64,000 bases of DNA. Origin: Clavibacter nebraskensis NCPPB 2581 (GTDB lineage: Bacteria; Actinomycetota; Actinomycetes; Actinomycetales; Microbacteriaceae). This document shows, one piece after another, positions 16,707 to 28,752 of the stretch (positions within the stretch are counted from its first letter, which is position 1; the number at the start of each line of letters is the position of its first letter). The position numbers were made by a program, and so were the translations under genes. The DNA is taken from the NCBI RefSeq assembly GCF_000355695.1, contig NC_020891.1:930001-994000 (forward strand), read 5' to 3'. The notes under the pieces are model-generated. The model searched no databases and had not been told where the DNA came from. It saw only the letters and a program-made list of their open reading frames with translations.

Positions 16707-17773
16707 CACTGGCCTTCCGTGGTGGGTCGCGCGATCACGAGGAGGTCGTCCCCGAGCCGTGTCGTGCTGATGAGGGTGAGTCGGTGGGCGGCCGGCATGC
16801 TCTCGACGCCGAGGTCGCCGGTCGCGGTGCGGGGGCCGCCGAGAAGCACGGGCGCGAGGTAGGCGACCACCTCGTCCACGAGCCCGGCGGCGACGAGCGC
16901 GGAGACGATCGTGGGACCGCCCTCCACGAACACGTGCCGGATGCCGCGGCGGCCGAGCTCCGCGACCGCTTCCGCAGGATCGTGCCCGGCGATGCGGATC
17001 AGCCGGCGCGGGTGCCGGTGCACGGCCGCGTCGTCCGGGATCGCGCGGTCGCCGAGCACGACGGGCGCGGGCTGGTGCGGGTACGGGATCCCGTCGGGCC
17101 GCCGGGCGGTGAGGGCGGGGTCGTCGGCGAGCACGGTGCCGGTGCCCACGAGGATCGCGTCGGCCTCCGCGCGACGGCGGTGCACGTCGTGGCGCGCGGC
17201 GGGCCCGGTGATCCAGCGGCTCGTGCCGTCGGCGGCGGCGATGCGGCCGTCGAGGCTGGAGGCCCACTTCGCCGTGACGAACGGGCGGCCGAGGCGGGCG
17301 GATCCGAGCCACACCCGGAGGAACCTCTCCGCCTCGTCGCCGAGCACACCCGGCACGACCTCGACGCCCGCGGAGCGCAGGCGGGCCGCGCCACCCGAGG
17401 ACTCGACGCCTGGGTCGGCCACGGCGTAGGCGACGCGCGCGACGCCGGCCTCGATGAGCGCGGCGGCGCACGGCCCGGTGCGGCCCGTGTGGTTGCAGGG
17501 CTCGAGCGTGACGACCGCGGTGGCCCCGCGTGCGCCGCCCGCGGGCAGCTGCCGCAGCGCGTCGACCTCGGCGTGGGCGGATCCGGCGCCGCGGTGCCGG
17601 CCCTCGGCGATGACGCGGCCGGAGGCGTCGAGGATCACGCAGCCGACGCGGGGGTTCGGGCCCCACGCGGGGCCCTCGGCGGCGAGCTCGAGGCCGCGGC
17701 GCATGGCGCGCTCGAGCGCGGGGTCGCCGGGCGCGAGCGCCTGCGCCGCGGCTGCCGTCGGGTCGTCGTGCAT
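16706..17773 (-). CDS. ribD: Bifunctional pyrimidine deaminase / uracil reductase
   Basis: A 355-residue fusion that deaminates and then reduces the product of GTP cyclohydrolase II. The N-terminal deaminase domain (about residues 25-150) contains the zinc site: HAEVDAL and then PCNHTGRTGPC. The reductase domain (about 160-350) has KWASSLDGRIA, GTVLADDPALTAR and FVEGGPTIV, the NADPH-binding part. It is the first gene behind the FMN riboswitch; ATG 17773 follows GAGGACACC. About 75 bases separate the aptamer's end from the start, including a small hairpin near the ribosome-binding site, so control could be at translation. Confidence 0.96.
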   Translation of the reverse strand: MHDDPTAAAAQALAPGDPALERAMRRGLELAAEGPAWGPNPRVGCVILDASGRVIAEGRHRGAGSAHAEVDALRQLPAGGARGATAVVTLEPCNHTGRTGPCAAALIEAGVARVAYAVADPGVESSGGAARLRSAGVEVVPGVLGDEAERFLRVWLGSARLGRPFVTAKWASSLDGRIAAADGTSRWITGPAARHDVHRRRAEADAILVGTGTVLADDPALTARRPDGIPYPHQPAPVVLGDRAIPDDAAVHRHPRRLIRIAGHDPAEAVAELGRRGIRHVFVEGGPTIVSALVAAGLVDEVVAYLAPVLLGGPRTATGDLGVESMPAAHRLTLISTTRLGDDLLVIARPTTEGQ

Positions 17774-17846
17774 GGTGTCCTCGTCCGTGGACGGACTCCG
17801 GGCGCGGTCGACGGACCTCGGCGTCGGCAGGGTCGCTGGCGCCGCG

Positions 17847-17986
17847 TGCTGCCTCCCATCCGGACTTTAACCGTCGGTCCCGGAATCCCACCGGATCGGC
17901 GGACGAGGCTTCCGGGGACCCGGTCGCGCATCGTCCGTTCGCGGACTGTCACCGCCGGCTCGGATTTCCACCGACCCCGGAGCACG
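17847..17986 (-). ncRNA. FMN riboswitch (RFN element)
   Basis: The minus strand carries the classic RFN consensus blocks: GGGGTCGGTGGAAATCCG, then CCGGCGGTGACAGTCCGCGA, and at the 3' side GACCGACGGTTAAAGTCCGG followed by ATGGGAGGCAGCACG. It stands in the leader of ribD-ribE-ribBA-ribH, and FMN binding is expected to lower their expression. A -10-like TAACCT lies just upstream at 17998-18003, placing the transcript start at the base of the aptamer. Ends are accurate to a few bases. Confidence 0.97.
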
Positions 17987-18053
17987 TGTATGGGTCGAGG
18001 TTAGCCCACCCGGCTGGAGGCCCGGGGTCCGTGACGCTCCGCGACCTACGCCG

Positions 18054-20773
<2,720 letters not shown>

Positions 20774-20776
<3 letters not shown>

Positions 20777-21883
20777 ACGGCGGCGCCTCCGCCGCAGCCC
20801 GAGCAGCACCCGCGTGATGCCGCGCGACTGGTCGTACCGCTCCCGCTCCCGCGCGCGCTCCTCCTCCTCGAGGATCCGGCGGGCCTCGTCGAGCTTCTCG
20901 AGCCGCTCCCTCTCGAGCTGCTCCGGCGTGAGGTCGCGGGCGTCGATGCCCCGGTCGGACATGCCCACGGCGATCCACGACGCGCAGATGAGGATGACCT
21001 GGCAGATGAGGTTGAACCAGATCAGGAGGCCGATGATCACCGCGAACGACGCGAGCAGCGGGTTCCGGCTCGCGCCGCCGAGGAGCGCCGTGCCGAGCAC
21101 CTTGAGCACGCCCATGGCGACGCCGCCGAGGAGCGCGCCCTGCAGGAGCTGCGGCCACGGGATCCTCACGCCCGACAGGATCCGGTACGCCCCCGCAAGC
21201 ACGGCCGTGTCGAGCGCGAGCACGAGGGCGAGGCCCACGGTGCGGCCGACGATGATCGCGAGCAGCGAGTCCTCGCCGACCCGCAGCAGCCCGAAGACGA
21301 AGCCGAGGAGCCCGGTGCTCACGACGGAGAGCGCCGCCGAGAGCAGCATCGCGAGCGCGAAGCAGAGGGCGAGCCCCAGGTCCTTGACCTTGAGCCACAG
21401 GAAGAACGTGGTGGGCGGCGGCAGCTCGAAGATGCGGCGCACCGAGTCGCGCGTGGAGGCGAGCCAGCCGAGCGCCGTCACGAGGAGGCCGATGGAGCCG
21501 ATGATCCCGGTCGCGCGGACGGCGTCGGAGGTGAGCAGCGCCTGCGGGTCTTCGATCGCCCCACCTTCGCCGAACAGCCCGGGCACCGCGCCCTGGATCA
21601 GCGTGAGCAGCGAGTCGAGGAGCGCGGGATTGCCCGCCAGCACGGATCCCGCCACCGAGAACCCGACCGCGAGCGCCGCGAACACCGCGAAGACGGCCTG
21701 GTACGACATGCCGGCCGCGAGGATCGGTCCGCCCGCGGCCCCGTAGGCGAGGAACACGCGCACGGGCTTGAGCTGCATCGCGCGCGCGAGGAGGGCGGGG
21801 ATGCCGGTGGCGGCGGGCGGCTCGGCGGGCGTCGCGCCGGTGGAGGGGGATGCGGGGCGTCCGCGGCCGTCGGGGGCGGTCAT
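20774..21883 (-). CDS. YihY/UPF0761 family membrane protein
   Basis: A 369-residue integral membrane protein of the YihY/BrkB family. About six hydrophobic helices are seen between residues 45 and 300; the family signature is AYGAAGGPILAAGMSYQAVFAV near residue 46. The C-terminal tail (about 310-369) is charged and probably forms a coiled coil (LERERLEKLDEARRILEEEE), ending in a poly-Arg run. The biochemical role is not established; the old name ribonuclease BN is a misassignment. A TATCCT hexamer 6 bases before the ATG suggests a leaderless message. Confidence 0.88.
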
Positions 21884-21889
21884 CCCCCG

Positions 21890-21895
21890 AGGATA
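21890..21895 (-). promoter_or_regulatory. Predicted -10 element for leaderless YihY gene
   Basis: TATCCT on the minus strand, six bases before the ATG at 21883; no ribosome-binding site between. Confidence 0.5.
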
Positions 21896-22008
21896 CGGGC
21901 CGCCGGGCCCCTGGTAGCGTGGACGGGCCGTTCCGGCAGCCCGACCGGACGGCCACCCGCGCGGACGCCGCCCGCCCGCGCGTCACGCACCCGAGCGAGG
22001 GAGTCCAT

Positions 22009-23664
22009 GTGCGCATCACCGGCATCGGAGTAGGACACGGAGTGGCCACCGGCCCCGTCATGCGGATGCCCGACCCGCTGCCCGAGCCCGGCACCGGGAC
22101 GTTCACAGGCGACGCCGACGCCGAGGTCGCCCGCGTCGCCGACGCCCTCGCCGCGACCGCAGACGACCTGGCCGCGCGCGGCGCCCGCGCCGGCGGCGAC
22201 GCCAAGGACGTGCTCGACGCGCAGTCGCTCATGGCCCGCGACCCCGCGCTCCTCGACTCGGTCGGCCGCCTCGTCGGCCAGGGCCGCTCGGGCGAGCGCG
22301 CCGTCTTCGAGGCGTTCGCCACGTTCCAGGAGCTGCTCACGGGCATGGGCGGCTACATGGCCGAGCGCGCGGCGGACCTCGCCGACGTCGCGCAGCGCGT
22401 CATCGCCCGGCTCCGCGGCGTGCCCGCGCCCGGCATCCCCACCGCGGACGCGCCCTTCGTCCTCGTCGCGCGCGACCTCGCGCCGGCCGACACCGCGCTC
22501 CTCGAGCTCGACCGCGTGCTCGCCCTCGTCACCACCGACGGCGGCCCCACCAGCCACACCGCGATCCTCGCCCGCAGCCGCTCCATCCCCGCCATCGTCG
22601 GCGCCACGGGTGCCGCCGACCTCGCGGAGGGCACCGAGGTCGTCGTCGACGCCGCGGCCGGCCTCGTCATCGCGGACCCGTCCGACGCCGAGCGCGAGGA
22701 TGCCCTCCGCCGGATCCGCGCCCGCGAGGAGGCGCTCGCCGCCCCCATCACCGACAGCGCGCTGGCCGACGGCACGCCCGTGCCGCTCCTCGCCAACCTC
22801 GGATCCCCGGCGGAGGCCGTGCGCGCGGTCGAGCTCGGCGCCGAGGGCGTGGGCCTCTTCCGCACCGAGTTCCTCTTCCTCGACGCCGCCGAGGCGCCGT
22901 CCGTCGCCGCGCAGACCGCGCAGTACACCGCGCTCCTCGAGGCCTTCCCGGGCCGCAAGGTCGTCGTCCGCGCGCTCGACGCCGGCGCCGACAAGCCGCT
23001 CGCCTTCCTCACCGACGCCGACGAGGAGAATCCCGCGCTGGGCCTCCGCGGGCTCCGGGCGCTGCGGGCGAACGAGCGGATCCTGCGTGATCAGCTCACG
23101 GCCCTCGCGGCGGCCGACGCGGCCACCGACGCCGACCTGTGGGTCATGGCGCCCATGGTCGCCGACGCGGAGGAGACCGCGTGGTTCGTGGAGCTCGGCC
23201 GCACGCTCGGCCTCCGCACGGTCGGCGTCATGGCCGAGGTGCCGTCGCTCGCGCTCCTCGCCGACCAGGTCGTCGAGGTCGCCGACTTCGTGAGCGTCGG
23301 CACCAACGACCTCACGCAGTACACGATGGCGGCGGATCGCCTGCTCGGCTCGGTCGCCTCCTACCAGGACCCGTGGCACCCGGCGGTCCTCCGCCTCGTC
23401 CGCACGCTCGGCGACGCGGGCCGCGCGTCGGGCACGCCCGTCGGCATCTGCGGCGAGGCGGCGGCGGACCCGCTCCTCGCGGTGGTCCTCGTCGGCCTCG
23501 GCGCCACGAGCCTCTCGATGACCCCCGCCGCGCTGGCCGACGTCCGCCTGGAGCTGTCGCACCGCACCCTCGACGACGCGCGCGCGGCCGCCGCTGCCGT
23601 GGTCGGCGCTCGCACCGCGGCCGAGGCACGCGCGGCCGCCGAGCGCATCCTCGCCGCGCGCTAG
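22009..23664 (+). CDS. ptsI: Phosphoenolpyruvate-protein phosphotransferase (PTS enzyme I)
   Basis: A 551-residue enzyme I that takes phosphate from PEP and passes it to HPr. The phospho-His is in TTDGGPTSHTAILARS (His near residue 182). The TIM-barrel PEP-binding domain shows EGVGLFRTEFLFLD, then VVVRALDAGADKPL, EVPSLALLAD, VSVGTNDLTQYTMAADR and the catalytic Cys in GICGEAAADP. GTG 22009 is the start, preceded by GAGGGAG at about 8 bases; the frame stays open to 21850 but that portion is not family-like. HPr is not nearby. A IIA-IIB pair it could supply lies at 40.5-41.3 kb. Confidence 0.96.
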   Translation: MRITGIGVGHGVATGPVMRMPDPLPEPGTGTFTGDADAEVARVADALAATADDLAARGARAGGDAKDVLDAQSLMARDPALLDSVGRLVGQGRSGERAVFEAFATFQELLTGMGGYMAERAADLADVAQRVIARLRGVPAPGIPTADAPFVLVARDLAPADTALLELDRVLALVTTDGGPTSHTAILARSRSIPAIVGATGAADLAEGTEVVVDAAAGLVIADPSDAEREDALRRIRAREEALAAPITDSALADGTPVPLLANLGSPAEAVRAVELGAEGVGLFRTEFLFLDAAEAPSVAAQTAQYTALLEAFPGRKVVVRALDAGADKPLAFLTDADEENPALGLRGLRALRANERILRDQLTALAAADAATDADLWVMAPMVADAEETAWFVELGRTLGLRTVGVMAEVPSLALLADQVVEVADFVSVGTNDLTQYTMAADRLLGSVASYQDPWHPAVLRLVRTLGDAGRASGTPVGICGEAAADPLLAVVLVGLGATSLSMTPAALADVRLELSHRTLDDARAAAAAVVGARTAAEARAAAERILAAR

Positions 23665-23681
23665 ACGCGCACGGACGACGA

Positions 23682-23713
23682 CGGCCCCGCCGCTCCGAGG
23701 AGCTGCGGGGCCG
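23682..23713. terminator. Bidirectional terminator between ptsI and sdhB
   Basis: CGGCCCCGC (23682-23690) pairs with 23705-23713 around a 14-base loop. It sits between the convergent ptsI and sdhB stops. Confidence 0.7.
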
Positions 23714-23738
23714 CCGCACGTGAAGGGGAGCGGAGGCG

Positions 23739-24500
23739 CTACGCCTTGCCGCGCATGATCGCCTGCTTGACCTCGGCGATCGCCTGCGTCACCTGGATGC
23801 CGCGCGGGCACGCCTCGGAGCAGTTGAAGGTCGTGCGGCAGCGCCACACGCCCTCCTTGTCGTTGAGGATGTCGAGGCGCACGTTCGACTCGTCGCGCGA
23901 GTCGAAGATGAAACGGTGCGCGTTGACGATGGCGGCGGGACCGAAGTACTGGCCGTCCGTCCAGAACACGGGGCAGGACGACGTGCACGCGGCGCAGAGG
24001 ATGCACTTGGTGGTGTCGTCGAAGCGGGCGCGCTCGGCGGCGGACTGGATCCGCTCCTTGCCCTTCTCCGGCTTCGTGTTCGAGATGAGGAAGGGCTGCA
24101 CGTCGCGGAACGACTCGAAGAACGGCTCCATGTCGACGACCAGGTCCTTCTCCAGCGGCAGGCCCTTGATGGCCTCCACGTAGATGGGCTGGGTGATGTC
24201 GAGGTCCTTGATGAGCGTCTTGCAGGCCAGGCGGTTGCGGCCGTTGATGCGCATCGCGTCGGATCCGCACACGCCGTGCGCGCACGAGCGGCGGAAGGTC
24301 AGCGACCCGTCCTGCTCCCACTTGATCTTGTGCAGCGCGTCGAGGATGCGGTCCGTCGGGTACACCTCGACGTCGAAGTCCTCCCACCTCGGCTCGGCGT
24401 CCTGGCCGGGCAGGTACCGGCGGATGATGAGGGTCACCGTGAAGGTGGGGATGGCCGAGGCCTCTCCCGCGGGGGGTGCGTCCAGGGTTGCGGTGCTCAC
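23739..24500 (-). CDS. sdhB: Succinate dehydrogenase iron-sulfur subunit
   Basis: A 253-residue subunit carrying the three iron-sulfur clusters that pass electrons from the flavin to quinone. The 2Fe-2S site is seen in RRSCAHGVCGSDAM with a later Cys in RLACKTL; the 4Fe-4S and 3Fe-4S ligands are in CILCAACTSSCP and CSEACPRGI. GTG 24500 (VSTATLDAPP) is the start, with AGGA about 8 bases upstream. It is the last gene of sdhCDAB, 59 bases after sdhA. Confidence 0.97.
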   Translation of the reverse strand: MSTATLDAPPAGEASAIPTFTVTLIIRRYLPGQDAEPRWEDFDVEVYPTDRILDALHKIKWEQDGSLTFRRSCAHGVCGSDAMRINGRNRLACKTLIKDLDITQPIYVEAIKGLPLEKDLVVDMEPFFESFRDVQPFLISNTKPEKGKERIQSAAERARFDDTTKCILCAACTSSCPVFWTDGQYFGPAAIVNAHRFIFDSRDESNVRLDILNDKEGVWRCRTTFNCSEACPRGIQVTQAIAEVKQAIMRGKA

Positions 24501-24559
24501 GTGTGCGGTCCTATTCCGATCGGTGATGCGGTGATGTGCGGCGGCGCTGACCCTGAGGG

Positions 24560-26383
24560 TCAGTACTTCCGCTCCATCGGCTGGTAGTTCGTGATGACCA
24601 CGGGCTTGGTGCTCAGCTTGATGTGGTCGCCGGCGTCCGTGCTGTGGGCGTCGCCGGTGAGGTACGCCATGGTGTGGACCATGTAGTTCTCGTCGTCGCG
24701 CTTCGGGAAGTCCTCGCGGAAGTGGCCACCGCGGCTCTCCTTGCGGTACATCGCCGAGTACACGACGACCTCCGCCAGGTCGAGCAGGAACCCGAGCTCG
24801 ATGGCCTCGAGCAGGTCCGTGTTGAAGCGCTGGCCCTTGTCCTGCACCTGGATGTTCGTGTACCGCTCGCGCAGGTCGGCGATCACCTTGGTGACCTCGA
24901 TCAGCGTGTCCTCGGTGCGGAACACCTGGGCGTTGCGGTCCATCGACTCCTGCAGCTCGCGACGCAGCGTCGAGACCCGCTCGGTGCCGTTGGAGTTGCG
25001 CGCGCCCTCGACGAGGCCCTTCACGAAGTCGGCCGCATCGGCGGGCAGCGGCGTGAAGTCGACCGTCTTCACATACTCGGCCGCGTAGTTGCCCGCGCGC
25101 TTGCCGAACACGTTGATGTCGAGGAGCGAGTTCGTGCCGAGGCGGTTGGATCCGTGCACCGAGACGCACGCGCACTCGCCGGCCGCGTAGAGGCCCGGCA
25201 CGACCGTGGTGTTGTCGGAGAGCACCTCGGCCTTGATGTTCGTCGGGATGCCGCCCATCGCGTAGTGCGCGGTCGGCAGCACGGGCACGGGCTCCGTGTA
25301 CGGCTCGACGCCGAGGTAGGTGCGCGCGAACTCGGTGATGTCCGGGAGCTTCGCGTCGATGACCGCGGGCTCGAGGTGCGTGATGTCGAGGTAGACGTAG
25401 TCCTTGTTCGGGCCGGCTCCTCGGCCCTCGCGGATCTCCGTGGCCATGCAGCGCGCGACGATGTCGCGCGGCGCGAGGTCCTTGATGGTGGGGGCGTAGC
25501 GCTCCATGAAGCGCTCGCCCTCGCTGTTGCGGAGGATCGCGCCCTCGCCGCGGGCCGCCTCCGACAGGAGGATGCCGAGGCCGGCCAGGCCGGTCGGGTG
25601 GAACTGGAAGAACTCCATGTCCTCGAGCGGCAGGCCCTTGCGCCAGATGATCCCGACGCCGTCGCCCGTGAGCGTGTGCGCGTTCGAGGTCGTCTTGTAG
25701 ATCTTGCCGAAGCCGCCGGTCGCGAAGATGACCGCCTTCGCCTGGAAGACGTGGATGTCGCCGGTCGAGAGCTCGAGGGCCACGACGCCCGCGGGCTGCT
25801 GCTTCCCGTCGACCTCGGCCATGACGAGGTCGAGCACGTAGAACTCGTTGTAGAAGTTGATGCCGAACTTGACGCAGTTCTGGTACAGCGTCTGCAGGAT
25901 CATGTGGCCCGTGCGGTCGGCCGCGTAGCAGGAGCGGCGGACGGGGCTCTTGCCGTGGTCGGCCGTGTGGCCGCCGAAGCGACGCTGGTCGATCTTGCCG
26001 TCGGGCGTGCGGTTGAAGGGGAGGCCCATGTTCTCGAGGTCGATGACCGCGTCGATGGCCTCCTTCGCGAGGATCTCCGCCGCGTCCTGGTCGACGAGGT
26101 AGTCGCCGCCCTTGACGGTGTCGAAGGTGTGCCACTCCCAGCTGTCCTCCTCGACGTTCGCGAGGGCGGCGGCCATGCCGCCCTGCGCGGCGCCCGTGTG
26201 GGAGCGGGTGGGGTAGAGCTTCGAGATGACGGCCGTGTTCACCTGCGGTCCCGCCTCGATCGCCGCGCGCATGCCGGCGCCGCCCGCACCCACGATCACG
26301 ATGTCGAACTGGTGGTAGTGGACGCCGTCCACGATGGTGCTCGCGGAGGGCTCGGAACCGGGGGTCGCGGTGTCAGTGGTCAC
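24560..26383 (-). CDS. sdhA: Succinate dehydrogenase flavoprotein subunit
   Basis: A 607-residue FAD subunit that oxidises succinate to fumarate. It has the dinucleotide-binding motif [17 protein letters not shown], then [16 protein letters not shown] where the second His is the covalent FAD attachment site, [19 protein letters not shown], and [10 protein letters not shown] / [21 protein letters not shown] around the active site. Length is normal. ATG 26383 is preceded by a GA-rich ribosome-binding site. It acts at the inner face of the membrane with SdhB, anchored by SdhC and SdhD. Confidence 0.98.
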   Translation of the reverse strand: MTTDTATPGSEPSASTIVDGVHYHQFDIVIVGAGGAGMRAAIEAGPQVNTAVISKLYPTRSHTGAAQGGMAAALANVEEDSWEWHTFDTVKGGDYLVDQDAAEILAKEAIDAVIDLENMGLPFNRTPDGKIDQRRFGGHTADHGKSPVRRSCYAADRTGHMILQTLYQNCVKFGINFYNEFYVLDLVMAEVDGKQQPAGVVALELSTGDIHVFQAKAVIFATGGFGKIYKTTSNAHTLTGDGVGIIWRKGLPLEDMEFFQFHPTGLAGLGILLSEAARGEGAILRNSEGERFMERYAPTIKDLAPRDIVARCMATEIREGRGAGPNKDYVYLDITHLEPAVIDAKLPDITEFARTYLGVEPYTEPVPVLPTAHYAMGGIPTNIKAEVLSDNTTVVPGLYAAGECACVSVHGSNRLGTNSLLDINVFGKRAGNYAAEYVKTVDFTPLPADAADFVKGLVEGARNSNGTERVSTLRRELQESMDRNAQVFRTEDTLIEVTKVIADLRERYTNIQVQDKGQRFNTDLLEAIELGFLLDLAEVVVYSAMYRKESRGGHFREDFPKRDDENYMVHTMAYLTGDAHSTDAGDHIKLSTKPVVITNYQPMERKY

Positions 26384-26416
26384 GGGCTTCTTTCTCGAGG
26401 CGGATGGGGAAGCGGG

Positions 26417-26881
26417 CTACAGGTCGCCGCAGAAGGAGGGGAGCAGGTCCGCGGGCTGGCCGGCGGGGCACGGGTCGAAGGTGAAGACGACGAGCGTGCC
26501 GAGCACCAGCAGGACGACCGTGGACGTGACGAGCGCGCCCTTGAGGATCGTGCGGGTGCGGGACGACGCCGCGTAGTCGTTCACGAGGGTGCGCATGCCG
26601 TTGGCGCCGTGGATGACCGCGAGCCAGAGCAGCGCGATGTCCCACACCTTCCAGAACGGGTCGGAGAGCTTGCCGCCCACGAAGGCGAAGTCGATCGCCT
26701 TGATGCCCTCGCCGTTGATGAGGTTGACGTAGAGGTGGCCGAAGATGAGCACGACGAGCACGACGCCCGACGCGCGCATGTACATCCAGCCCCACTTCTC
26801 CCAGTTCACGCCGCCCTGCTTGCGGGGCTGGCGCGGCTGGCGGGGGCGCTCGATGCTCACCTGCTGTGCGATGTCGCTCAT
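26417..26881 (-). CDS. sdhD: Succinate dehydrogenase membrane anchor, SdhD
   Basis: A 154-residue membrane anchor with three helices (about residues 36-58, 80-100 and 115-138). The HLYVNLINGEGI and HGANGMRTLVNDY segments, including candidate heme- or quinone-site histidines, are typical of actinobacterial SdhD. ATG 26881 follows the sdhC stop by two bases; an upstream ATG (26893) would overlap the sdhC end. The N-terminal 30 residues are basic (QPRQPRKQ). Confidence 0.92.
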   Translation of the reverse strand: MSDIAQQVSIERPRQPRQPRKQGGVNWEKWGWMYMRASGVVLVVLIFGHLYVNLINGEGIKAIDFAFVGGKLSDPFWKVWDIALLWLAVIHGANGMRTLVNDYAASSRTRTILKGALVTSTVVLLVLGTLVVFTFDPCPAGQPADLLPSFCGDL

Positions 26882-26883
26882 GA

Positions 26884-27318
26884 TCAGATCCATCCCGCTT
26901 CGCTGAACACGTTCATGAGGTGGCGCGGCACGAAGCCGGCCATGAGCACGACCCAGAGGCCGATGACCACGTAGAACATGAGGCGCTGGTGCTTGGCGCC
27001 GAAGCGCCAGAAGTCGATGAGGATGATCCGCAGCCCGTTGAGCGCGTGGAACCCGATGGCGCCGACGAGGGCGACCTCGCCGATGCCCATGACGGGGTTC
27101 TTGTAGGTGCCGATGACCGCGTTGTACGCCTCGGGGCTCACACGGATGAGGCTCGTGTCGAGCACGTGCACGAGGAGGAAGAAGAAGATGGACACGCCGG
27201 TGATGCGGTGCAGCACCCACGACCACATGCCCTCGCGGCCCCGGTACAGCGTCCCCGCGGGGACCTTCGGTGCGCGCGACGTGTGCGGTTCGCGGGTTCC
27301 TGCCGTCTTGATGGACAC
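26884..27318 (-). CDS. sdhC: Succinate dehydrogenase cytochrome b subunit, SdhC
   Basis: A 144-residue anchor subunit and first gene of the operon. GMWSWVLHRITGVSIFFFLLVHVLDTSLI contains the SdhC signature and a likely heme-ligand His; about three membrane helices are seen. GTG 27318 is chosen because GGGAGGG lies about 8 bases upstream; the open frame to 27417 has no such signal and gives an uncharacteristic charged N-terminus. A 6-2-6 inverted repeat is present 103 bases upstream of the start. Confidence 0.93.
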   Translation of the reverse strand: MSIKTAGTREPHTSRAPKVPAGTLYRGREGMWSWVLHRITGVSIFFFLLVHVLDTSLIRVSPEAYNAVIGTYKNPVMGIGEVALVGAIGFHALNGLRIILIDFWRFGAKHQRLMFYVVIGLWVVLMAGFVPRHLMNVFSEAGWI

Positions 27319-27420
27319 GGAACGACCCTCCCTGATGCTGGTGCCCCGTGGGCGGAGCGCCTTCGCGCCGACATTGCGCGTCAGGGACGAGTCTACGGCC
27401 CGGGTCCGCGCGGTCACCCG

Positions 27421-27434
27421 TTAGGGCACCCTAA
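27421..27434. promoter_or_regulatory. Inverted repeat TTAGGG-CA-CCCTAA upstream of sdhCDAB
   Basis: A perfect six-base inverted repeat with a two-base centre, between the end of the GT4 gene and sdhC. The loop is too small for a hairpin terminator, so an operator is likelier. It shares TTAGG/CCTAA half-sites with DtxR/IdeR iron boxes, but the spacing is wrong (4 rather than 9 bases). Confidence 0.45.
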
Positions 27435-27459
27435 GGGGCGAGGGCCGCCGGGGACCGGG

Positions 27460-28635
27460 TCAGGCGACGACGGGAACGGGGCCGACGCCTGCGGGATCGG
27501 TCGCCTGCAGGGCCGACCGGCGGGCGGACACGGCGCGGCCGTAGTGCCCGATGAGCTCGTCGCCGATCGTGGCCCAGGAGCGGCCGAGGACCGCGCGGCG
27601 ACCCGCCTCTCCCATGCGCAGCCGCATGGGCTCGCTCGCGACGAGCTCGTCCACGAGCCGCCGCAGGTGCGCGTCCCGGGGGGAGGCGGGGTCGAAGAGG
27701 AACCCGTCCGTCCCGTGGTCGACCAGGTCGATCGGGCCGCCGGCGTGCGGCGCGACCACGGGGAGGCCGGACGCGTGCGCCTCCTGCACGGTCTGGCCGA
27801 ACGTCTCCTCCGTGCCGGTGTGCACGAACACGTCCATCGCCGCGTACGCGGCCGCGAGCTCGCGACCGCCCACGCGGCCGAGCCACGTGACGGGCATGCC
27901 CGCGAGAGCGCGTCGGGCGGAGGCCTGGCTCGGGCCGTCTCCCGCGATGAGGAAGCGCACGCCGCGGATCCCGCGGAGGGCCTGGAGGCGCTCGAGCTGC
28001 TTCTCGGGGGCGATGCGGCCCACGTAGCCGACGACCGTCTCGCCGCCCGGTGATACGCGGTGCCGCAGCGCGACCGCGTCCTCCATGGCGCGGTTGCGCG
28101 GGTGGTAGCGGTCGAGGTCGACGCCGCGGCCCCAGCGCGCGACGCGCTCGACGCCCGCCGCGGCGAGGTCGGCAGCCGCTGCGCTCGAGGGCGCGAGGGT
28201 CAGGTCGGCGCCCTGGTGGATCCAGCGCACGAGCCGCCACACGTAGGGCGCGGTGGCGGCCAGCCGGTTGCGGCGCGCGTAGCCCGCGACGTCCGTCTGG
28301 AAGATGGCGACGGAGGGCGTGTCGATGCGCGTCGCGGCCGCAATGGCCTGCGCGCCCAGGAAGAGGGGGGACGCGGCGTGCAGCACGTCGGGCGCGAAGT
28401 CGGTGAGGAGGCGCAGCACCTGGGGGCTGGGGATCCCGACCGGGAACTGCCGGTAGGCGAAGGCGGGCACGCCGTGGACGGGGAAGCCGGCGAACTGGGA
28501 CGGGGCGCCGGCGTCCGGGGCGATCACGATGGCCTGGTGCCCGCGGTCCCGCAGGTGCTCGAGCACCCGGCAGACGCTCGTGGTGACGCCGTTGACGGTG
28601 GGGAGGAAGCTCTCGCTGACGACGGCTACGCGCAT
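27460..28635 (-). CDS. GT4-family glycosyltransferase (GDP-mannose-type mannosyltransferase candidate)
   Basis: A 391-residue GT-B fold enzyme. The N-terminal domain starts MRVAVVSESFLPTVNGVTTS, the usual start of actinobacterial PimB'/MgtA-type mannosyltransferases, and the C-terminal domain has VGYVGRIAPEKQLERL and VHTGTEETFGQTVQEAHASGLPVVAP with the conserved E-x7-E nucleotide-sugar site. It is expected to add mannose to a glycolipid or lipoglycan at the inner membrane. It is divergent from manC, which makes GDP-mannose, and this supports the substrate guess. TAGCGT lies 7 bases before the ATG (leaderless). Confidence 0.88.
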   Translation of the reverse strand: MRVAVVSESFLPTVNGVTTSVCRVLEHLRDRGHQAIVIAPDAGAPSQFAGFPVHGVPAFAYRQFPVGIPSPQVLRLLTDFAPDVLHAASPLFLGAQAIAAATRIDTPSVAIFQTDVAGYARRNRLAATAPYVWRLVRWIHQGADLTLAPSSAAAADLAAAGVERVARWGRGVDLDRYHPRNRAMEDAVALRHRVSPGGETVVGYVGRIAPEKQLERLQALRGIRGVRFLIAGDGPSQASARRALAGMPVTWLGRVGGRELAAAYAAMDVFVHTGTEETFGQTVQEAHASGLPVVAPHAGGPIDLVDHGTDGFLFDPASPRDAHLRRLVDELVASEPMRLRMGEAGRRAVLGRSWATIGDELIGHYGRAVSARRSALQATDPAGVGPVPVVA

Positions 28636-28642
28636 GACACCG

Positions 28643-28648
28643 ACGCTA
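28643..28648 (-). promoter_or_regulatory. Predicted -10 for leaderless GT4 gene
   Basis: TAGCGT on the minus strand, 7 bases before the ATG at 28635. Confidence 0.5.
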
Positions 28649-28740
28649 GGGACGGTCGCCGACGCCGTCGCCGCGGCCCCGTGAACGCCCCGTTGCCGTC
28701 GCGTGAACTCGACGCATCCGGCTGTTTCCCAGGGTGCCGA

Positions 28741-28746
28741 TAGTGT
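28741..28746 (+). promoter_or_regulatory. Predicted -10 for leaderless manC
   Basis: TAGTGT followed by six bases and then ATG 28753; no ribosome-binding site in between. It is in the 117-base divergent gap shared with the GT4 promoter. Confidence 0.55.
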
Positions 28747-28752
28747 GGGCCC

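Noticed and set aside
27421-27434. DtxR/IdeR iron box upstream of sdh
   Set aside because: Half-sites resemble the box but the 4-base spacing does not fit the 19-base consensus; kept only as an unassigned dyad.
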